A stretch of DNA of 44,803 nt, taken from assembly GCA_024224815.1 (NCBI GenBank), contig JAAENC010000616.1:1-44803 (forward strand), read 5' to 3'. This stretch comes from Chloroflexota bacterium. Lineage in GTDB: Bacteria; Chloroflexota; Anaerolineae; Anaerolineales; Villigracilaceae. The stretch's first letter is position 1; every line of letters starts with the position of its first letter. A program made the translations under genes and the position numbers. Under the pieces are notes generated by a model. The model ran no database searches and was not told where the DNA came from. It was given only the letters and a program-made list of their open reading frames with translations. Below are positions 42,089 through 44,803 of the stretch, in pieces.

Positions 42089-42814
42089 TTAGACTTCCGA
42101 AGTTTCCAAAACTTCGGAAGTCTGCCCTTCTTTCTTTTTAAATAAGCGCGAAAGCGCGATACTTAGAATAAAAATTACGACCGAAACTCCGAGAGTAACT
42201 GGGTTAAGCGAGGGCAAGCCGCCATCAAAACTCTCCACCGATGCGCCAAAGCCGACGAAGGCTATTGTCCCGGGAATCGAGCCGAGCGCGGTTGCCAGGA
42301 TGAAGGGCCAAAATTTGATACGAAGAAATCCTGCTAAATAGCTGACCATGTCGTAGGGTAGGAAGATGAAGCGCATCGTCATTACGGTCTCGAAGCTATT
42401 TTCGCGCATTCGACGGGTGTAGCGCTGAATCCAGCCATCGGATTCGGCATCCTGTTCTTGTAAGAGGCCCTCACCGAAATAGCGACCAACATAGAAGGCA
42501 ATGGTTGATGAAATATTGCTGGCAATGATAGTGTAGACCACGCCCAAAACAGGTCCGAAAACGAAACCTCCTGCCAGCGTTAAGAAAGTTGCCGGGAAAA
42601 GAATCAAAGGTCGAATGGCGTAGAGCAGAATAAAAATCAGCACACCTAAAAATCCGGTTTTCATGAAGCCCAATAATTCTTGAACGACCTGCAGCGGGGA
42701 TAATCCTTGCGCATTTGCATATAGGTTATACGCGACGATCAATCCCAGCCAGAAAAGCAGCGCGGGGAGCTTGCTGCCGTGTTTTTGAATAAAAGTTTTT
42801 TCAGTTGTATCCAT
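42089..42814 (-). CDS. TVP38/TMEM64-family membrane protein
   Basis: A 241-residue integral membrane protein of the SNARE-associated/VTT superfamily, with about five helices. The conserved block reads FPATFLTLAGGFVFGPVLGVVYTIIASNISSTIAFYVGRY, followed by FLPYDMVSYLAGFLRIKFWPFILATALGSIPGT. Homologues are linked to lipid scrambling or export. The C-terminal tail (TSEVLETSEV) is encoded by a palindrome (ACTTCCGAAGTTT/AAACTTCGGAAGT) and is likely a repeat addition. Confidence 0.92.
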   Translation of the reverse strand: MDTTEKTFIQKHGSKLPALLFWLGLIVAYNLYANAQGLSPLQVVQELLGFMKTGFLGVLIFILLYAIRPLILFPATFLTLAGGFVFGPVLGVVYTIIASNISSTIAFYVGRYFGEGLLQEQDAESDGWIQRYTRRMRENSFETVMTMRFIFLPYDMVSYLAGFLRIKFWPFILATALGSIPGTIAFVGFGASVESFDGGLPSLNPVTLGVSVVIFILSIALSRLFKKKEGQTSEVLETSEV

Positions 42815-42858
42815 AATTTATCTCCACCTAGCATAGATGGATTGGTTCTCTTATTTCT

Positions 42859-42874
42859 TACCATATTTATGGTA
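42859..42874. promoter_or_regulatory. perfect palindrome between TVP38 and the deiodinase-like gene
   Basis: TACCATA-TT-TATGGTA lies centrally in the 95-bp divergent spacer. It may be an operator serving one or both genes. A TTGACA follows at 42881-42886, but no fitting -10 box precedes the ATG. Confidence 0.45.
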
Positions 42875-42909
42875 GTATTTTTGACATATTTATCGGTTAG
42901 GAGAATAGT

Positions 42910-43611
42910 ATGCATGATGAGAAATTATTGACCCAATATAACTACGACGAGTTTGTTCCGGAAAAATTTATGCGCTGGATGCGTTTTGCCGAAAGCCCGC
43001 AACTTGGAGAACGTGCCCCTGATTTTCCCCTTTGGTATTTGGATGGAAGCGAAACGCTCTTAAGTGAAATTTGGTCTGCTTCCTTATACACGGTCGTGGA
43101 GTTTGGTAGTTTTACCTGACCATACTGCGGGATGGCGTCGCCATCTATGAATGCCATGGCTGAGAAATATGAAGATCGAAATATTGGCTCTATCTTCCTC
43201 TATACACATGAAGCTCACCCTGGCGAAAATTATCCCCACTTAACTTCTATGGCGCAAAAAACACGCCATGCCTATGATCTGCAAAATCTGCTTGGTGTTT
43301 CTCGCCCCATTTTGCTGGATGCACTCGATGGCGCTTGTCACCGTGCTTATGGCTCCATGCCAAATATGACCTGGATATTTAACCGCGCCGGCATACCTGT
43401 TTACAAGTCGGATTGGTCTGATGCAAATAGTGTTGAAAATGCCCTAAGCTATTTTCTGGATGTCAGTGAGCGCCGCAAAGCAAAAGAGCGTTTAGCACCA
43501 TTTCGCGTGGAGCGTCTGGATTACCGCAATCAAGATAAAGAGGCATTTTATATAGGATTAATGCGTAGCGGTCAAAAAGCAGTAGATGAATTTAGTAAAG
43601 CTTTTAGCTAA
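42910..43611 (+). CDS. selenoprotein, iodothyronine-deiodinase-like thioredoxin-fold protein, Sec70
   Basis: A 233-residue protein read through an in-frame UGA at 43117-43119. The active-site context is EFGSFTUPYCG, matching the GSxTUPPF motif of iodothyronine deiodinases except that Cys73 replaces the second residue pair, giving a Sec-x-x-Cys. The downstream FLYTHEAHPGENYP matches the deiodinase EAHPxD block, including its conserved His. The frame is continuous, an AGGAG box lies 7 nt from the ATG, and a GU-loop hairpin starts 11 nt after the UGA. A gene caller would split it into a 69- and a 159-residue ORF. Whether it deiodinates anything or is a thiol peroxidase/reductase is open. Confidence 0.92.
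43131..43145 (+). promoter_or_regulatory. bacterial SECIS element of the deiodinase-like selenoprotein
   Basis: A perfect 6-bp stem GATGGC/GCCATC closes a GTC loop that contains GU. The loop begins 18 nt after the UGA (17 nt between), within the range for bacterial SECIS elements. Confidence 0.85.
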
Positions 43612-43746
43612 AATAAAAATCTGCAGCTTTTTATACCGTCTTCTAGAAAAAACTCTTGCTTTGCTCTCAAATAAGGGGTAGATTATAATAAAAGTAATAA
43701 TTATTGACATAGAAGAGCGTTTTCTTTACGCTCATGGAGAGAGACA

Positions 43747-44523
43747 ATGAAATATATAAAAAAAATCTACCCTTTTATAATACTGGTTCTTTTAGTTTTG
43801 GCCTTATCCGCTTGTGGAGGACAAACAGTAGCAGAAGTCGAGGCTACCGCAGCTGCAGCAGCAGAAGAAATTGACTCTGATGCTATATTTACTGCTGCGG
43901 TAGAGAAAGTTATGGCGCAGCTTACAGAGACTGCGCTTTCTTTTTCTCCCACACCTTTGCCGGCAACAGCAACCCCAACCTTGATTCCACCTACTGCGAC
44001 ATTGGTAGATCTAAATAGCACTCCTTTGCCTACTGTTGCGATAGGAACACCACCAACGCTTGCTGCCGGAGCACCTACATTAACCCCGTTTCCTACCGCC
44101 ACACAAGTGACGCTTGGTATTACGCCCGATGGTCCCATTTGCGATGAAATGACCTATGGTAGTCCCATTGATGTTAACTACCCTGATAACACCGAAGTTC
44201 CCGCTGGGAAAAACTTCCAAAAGATATGGCGCGTTTATAACACGGGCGTTTGCACCTGGGATGATGGCTACCATCTCGTTCCGATTGCCAGTACCAGCAC
44301 TCGCTCAGGTGATAATAATCCCCTTGATGCCGCCAACCCCGCTTGGGAATTTAATAAAAAGGATCGTTTTACTGCACCTGGCGCAGTGGCTGATATTGGC
44401 GTACATCTCACTGCTCCCCTTCACAATGGCGAATATTCGACCACCTTTATCTTGCGAAACGACCAAGGTTACAATTTTGGCGGACCCTTAACGGTGATTA
44501 TTAAGGTTACAGATGGAAAATAA
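43747..44523 (+). CDS. lipoprotein with NBR1-like (FW) domain
   Basis: A 258-residue exported lipoprotein: signal peptide with lipobox LSAC (Cys23), an Ala/Glu-rich helix (about 28-62), a Thr/Pro-rich linker (about 65-130), and an NBR1-type Ig-like domain at the C-terminus. The domain shows its hallmarks: PAGKNFQKIWRVYNTGVCTW, then FTAPGAVADIGVHLTAP and GEYSTTFILRNDQGYNFG. Such domains occur in surface proteins of this phylum; ligand unknown. GGAGAGAGACA precedes the ATG. A paralogue follows 19 bp downstream. Confidence 0.92.
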   Translation: MKYIKKIYPFIILVLLVLALSACGGQTVAEVEATAAAAAEEIDSDAIFTAAVEKVMAQLTETALSFSPTPLPATATPTLIPPTATLVDLNSTPLPTVAIGTPPTLAAGAPTLTPFPTATQVTLGITPDGPICDEMTYGSPIDVNYPDNTEVPAGKNFQKIWRVYNTGVCTWDDGYHLVPIASTSTRSGDNNPLDAANPAWEFNKKDRFTAPGAVADIGVHLTAPLHNGEYSTTFILRNDQGYNFGGPLTVIIKVTDGK

Positions 44524-44542
44524 ATGAAACTAAGGAGGCTCC

Positions 44543-44803
44543 ATGAAAATTAAATGCATTGTTTTTTTGTGCGGGGTAGTTTTTCTTATAAGTGCCTGCG
44601 ATACAGTTGCGCCAGCCTCCCCAACACAAGACGTTAATGCTATTTACACAATGGCAGCAAAAACTGTTGTGGCAGAACTTACTCAAACGGCAGCGGCTAA
44701 TAGCCCTACGCCTGAAGCGACAGCCACAGAAACGCAGACTCTTCAAACAGAAACGCCTGTCCCTACTTCTGACCTGCCTACGGAAACACCCGCAGCAACG
44801 GTA
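44543..44803 (+). CDS. lipoprotein paralogue, truncated by the window edge
   Basis: The first 87 residues of a second lipoprotein, open to the end of the window. It has a signal peptide and lipobox (FLISAC, Cys19), the same short helix found in the gene before (AAKTVVAELTQTA) and the start of a Thr/Pro linker. An AAGGAGG box lies 6 nt before the ATG. By analogy an NBR1-type domain should follow outside the window; that is inference. Confidence 0.88.
   Translation, partial: MKIKCIVFLCGVVFLISACDTVAPASPTQDVNAIYTMAAKTVVAELTQTAAANSPTPEATATETQTLQTETPVPTSDLPTETPAATV

Noticed and set aside
42910-43119. A separate 69-residue gene ending at UGA, followed by a second gene from 43132
   Set aside because: The two frames are the same and collinear with one thioredoxin-fold family, the UGA falls on the active-site residue, and a SECIS-like hairpin follows. 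A nonsense mutation is less likely.
1-44803. tRNA or rRNA genes, including a selenocysteine tRNA
   Set aside because: I found no cloverleaf or rRNA signatures on either strand, so the Sec machinery must lie elsewhere if present.

Overview
The window looks like a chromosomal segment from an Anaerolineae-type member of the Chloroflexota. I infer this from content and did not run a search. The hints are a T-box-controlled serS, Thr/Pro-rich lipoproteins with NBR1-type domains, a YnjBCD-like transporter, a mevalonate kinase beside a UbiA-type prenyltransferase, and a very high density of dispersed palindromic repeats. There are no rRNA genes, tRNA genes, CRISPR arrays, integrases or transposases that I can recognise. 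Genes lie on both strands in short operons.

Layout. 0.1-5.2 kb: a small membrane protein, serS (- strand) with its own promoter and T-box leader, then a structured leader RNA ending at the recX start codon, recX and rny. 5.2-8.2 kb: an arsenic operon on the - strand (arsR, acr3, arsM, rhodanese). 8.3-11 kb: a YczE-like membrane protein, and a divergent pair of an FHA/winged-helix regulator and a Ser/Thr kinase. 11-16.6 kb: an APH/ThrB2-like kinase, a glycosyltransferase, a 7TM-PAS-GGDEF protein, mevalonate kinase and a UbiA prenyltransferase. 16.8-21.7 kb: a pentapeptide-repeat lipoprotein, a second ArsR with a COG0701 permease, tlyA, a lipoprotein and an SDR. 21.9-29.6 kb: a glutaredoxin-thioredoxin reductase fusion, a lipoprotein, an oxidative pentose phosphate set (gnd, zwf, pgl), a flavin-dependent-halogenase-like enzyme and a CDP-alcohol phosphatidyltransferase. 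29.8-34.9 kb: a selenoprotein peroxiredoxin, a membrane protein, two FKBP prolyl isomerases, a membrane protein, a GNAT enzyme, a cNMP-GGDEF protein and a DsbA-like protein. 34.9-39.3 kb: a YnjBCD-like ABC importer. 39.4-44.8 kb: a radical SAM/SPASM protein, a MerA/Lpd-like flavoenzyme with a TVP38 protein, a deiodinase-like selenoprotein, and two lipoproteins, the second cut by the window edge.

Main result: two genes that look broken by UGA are better read as selenoproteins. A PRXL2-like peroxiredoxin carries Sec45-X-X-Cys48. An iodothyronine-deiodinase-like protein carries Sec70-X-X-Cys73. In each, the UGA is followed 17-25 nt later by a 6-bp hairpin whose apical loop contains GU, as expected for a bacterial SECIS element. 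The same window encodes plausible thiol-reducing machinery (Grx-TrxR fusion, DsbA-like protein) and NADPH-generating enzymes.

Second result: a roughly 90-bp palindromic repeat family (starting near GTCATTGCGAGGAGC) and a C/G-rich family have entered genes as well as spacers. Copies lie in frame inside mevalonate kinase and zwf, and a C/G-rich one probably inside tlyA, where it leaves G8 and G9 runs. Others form the 5' end of a lipoprotein gene, sit in the serS T-box leader and supply the ribosome-binding region of zwf. Repeat insertion therefore appears to be an active source of protein and RNA variation in this genome.
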